From Euplotes cf. woodruffi 2 WChen-2021 (taxonomy: Eukaryota; Ciliophora; Spirotrichea; Euplotida; Euplotidae), in assembly GCA_021441665.1 (NCBI GenBank), contig JAGYYN010043148.1, forward strand, positions 1 through 20,984: a DNA stretch of 20,984 nt, given 5' to 3'. Made by a program: the position numbers and the translations under genes. Below, piece by piece: positions 19,567 through 20,984 of this stretch. The notes under the pieces are model-generated. The model worked only from the letters and a program-made list of their open reading frames with translations, was not told the DNA's origin and searched no databases. Position 1 is the first letter of the stretch; each line of letters opens with the position of its first letter.

Positions 19567-20984
19567 ATGGAGAATATGATTAAGCAAAAATTTGCTTCAT
19601 ACAGTCAGTTAAAATTACGTGAAAGACCAAAATTTTCGTTTTCACCGAAGTGAATGATTTTTAATCCAAAATTAAGACCGTCAAAGACTCGCAATATTAA
19701 AGGTAAATTTTATTTCATCTAAATTAAAAATGTCTGGTTTTTTTAGCTGAAAAATCAAAATAACCTGTTAAATCACCTAAAGTTAATCAATTCTTAAACC
19801 GCCATAATAACGACTTTAATCTAGCTAATAAATTAAAAAAATCGTGTTTAACTGAATAAATCTAACTAAATATGAGACTCAATCTAACAGCAGATATTTT
19901 AACAATGGAAAACAGGAAAAGGCGAGTAATTTGTGTACAAATCTAAGTCTAAATCTTGATTATAATCTGCATCCTCATCCTGATACCCAAAATATCAGCG
20001 TCAAATGAAACAAAGCTTATTCAATGATTAAGGCCAATTTAAATCGTCACTCTCTTCCTGACTTTCACTTTAATACCATCTTCACCAAAGATTCTACATT
20101 TTTGAATTTTACCCTAAAAATAGCGAGCCTCACTAATCTCAATAACATGATAAATCCGCGTATAATTATTTTAAAAATCCTGTGGAATACGAAAATTATC
20201 GGGCTGAAGGATATAAAATACGAAATCTTCATACTTTGGCCAGTCGGCTGCTTACGCGTGGCTATGATAAATTGTATCAAACCGGCTGAGAAATGAGGTA
20301 GCTCGATACGTGGGAATTCATAGCTATAACCACTGAATTTCTCTTGCTCGCGTGAGGCTTAAAATACTATTAGTTGGTTCTTACGATTTGGAGTACAAGA
20401 CGGGAAATAAAGAAATTAAATCGTTGATTTTATGTAAATAAATCGCACAGGCAGCACTTTTGATAATAATTTGATTATTGCAGATTTAGAACTACAAGAC
20501 TCAAAGGTTATTAAAGTCGATGTAAAGAGAAAGCAACATGCTCCAGATCAGACTAAAAATTGGTATTCAAATGAATCCAGTACAGCTCAAGAAAATGTCT
20601 GCAAATCTGATAAATAAACGCAAATTTAAAGATATTATGAGTAAAATGAAGAGAAAACTTGCAAAGTCACCGAAGTAGGTTTTTATCTAATAAATGTGCA
20701 GTTTATTCAGCAGAGATAAATATTCAAGAACTCTAAATGCAAACTTAAAAATAAGAGATTTTTATCCTTTCCAATTCAACGACGCAGAGACTCGGGTGCA
20801 GAAGATAAAGCAGATCATCGATACGATTGAGCTAAAAGACACTCGAAGTAAACTAAGTAAGAGATTTTGAAATATTTTAGACTCTTCTGCCTCGATTTCA
20901 GGACAAAAGAGCTCAGAGATCTTCTTCATTGACTGCAATAAGCTAGATCACTCTTTAGGCTCGATTCGAAATCAAAGGATTTTA
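19567..20984 (+). CDS. Gene G: F/G/H-family protein with an extra middle region, 3'-partial
   Basis: Starts ATG 19567; runs off the right edge. Exon 1 19567-19702 (RERPKFSFSPKC, the Cys from TGA). Exon 2 probably begins 19783 (VNQFLNRHNNDF) and needs +1 shifts at GAA-TAA 19857 and AAC-TAA 19867, then is open through LHPHPDTQNISVK. The join to the next good frame (NPVEYENYRAEGYKIRN, about 20152-20297) is unresolved. From there exons 20324-20433, 20484-20674, 20714-20856 and 20902-20984 are clear, with introns 26, 50, 39 and 45 nt. A +1 shift at AAA-TAA 20615 leads to KRKFKDIMSKMKRK. The 143-nt exon has IRDFYPFQF and RVQKIKQIIDTIE; the last has SSEIFFIDCN. The region 19783-20433 has no counterpart in F. 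Function unknown. Confidence 0.74.
20615..20617 (+). other. +1 frameshift site AAA-TAA (gene G)
   Basis: ENVCKSDK-TAA continues as KRKFKDIMSKMKRK, which aligns with TKFENVMESMKKK in gene F, where no stop occurs. The paralogue supports the shifted frame. Confidence 0.86.

Noticed and set aside
69-20984. Reading the broken frames as pseudogenes
   Set aside because: The breaks are all +1 at TAA or TAG and composition is kept on both sides; random decay would give mixed shifts and loss of frame.
69-20984. TGA = Trp (as in some other ciliates)
   Set aside because: The F/G/H alignment pairs TGA with TGC, and +1 shifting at TAA/TAG is a Euplotes trait, where TGA is Cys.

Overview
The window reads as nuclear DNA of a Euplotes-like spirotrich ciliate. 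Three things in the sequence say so. (1) TGA is a sense codon, most likely Cys: in three paralogous genes an 'ID-C' site is written TGA in one copy and TGC in the other two. (2) Open frames repeatedly end at TAA or TAG and continue without loss in the +1 frame, often at AAA-TAA; this obligatory +1 frameshifting is known from Euplotes. (3) Genes are cut by very short GT...AG introns, many of 24-27 nt. I place about 25 +1 sites and more than 30 introns. Where a gene could be resolved fully, exon lengths minus skipped bases give a whole number of codons (661, 205, 745, 421, 475 and 309 residues for genes A, B, C, K, I and F), a useful internal check on the models.

Layout: three plus-strand genes at the left (A, 69-2265; B, 2533-3206; C, 3340-6014), an AT-rich convergent gap, four minus-strand genes (K, 9093-7483; J, 11848 to about 9378; I, 13973-12254; H, about 16509-15146), a divergent spacer of about 0.9 kb, then two plus-strand genes (F, 17402-18724; G, 19567 to beyond the right edge). 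There are no telomeres, no rRNA or tRNA genes, and no recognisable transposon or virus. Euplotes somatic chromosomes usually carry one gene each, so nine genes in 21 kb suggests germline (micronuclear) DNA or an unusually long somatic chromosome; this is inference.

No gene has a function I can name. The products are Lys/Ser/Asn-rich, poorly structured or coiled-coil, and look fast-evolving. F, G and H clearly form one family: an LYP/FYP motif, a helix ending in IIDTVE-like residues, a phase-1 intron, then an IC.IDC-like motif. The helix-bearing exon enters in phase 2 and leaves in phase 1 in all three. Weaker versions of the helix occur in K, C, I and B, so the locus may be an expanded cluster of related genes. 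The unusual load of +1 frameshift sites, many after codons other than AAA, is the most striking feature.
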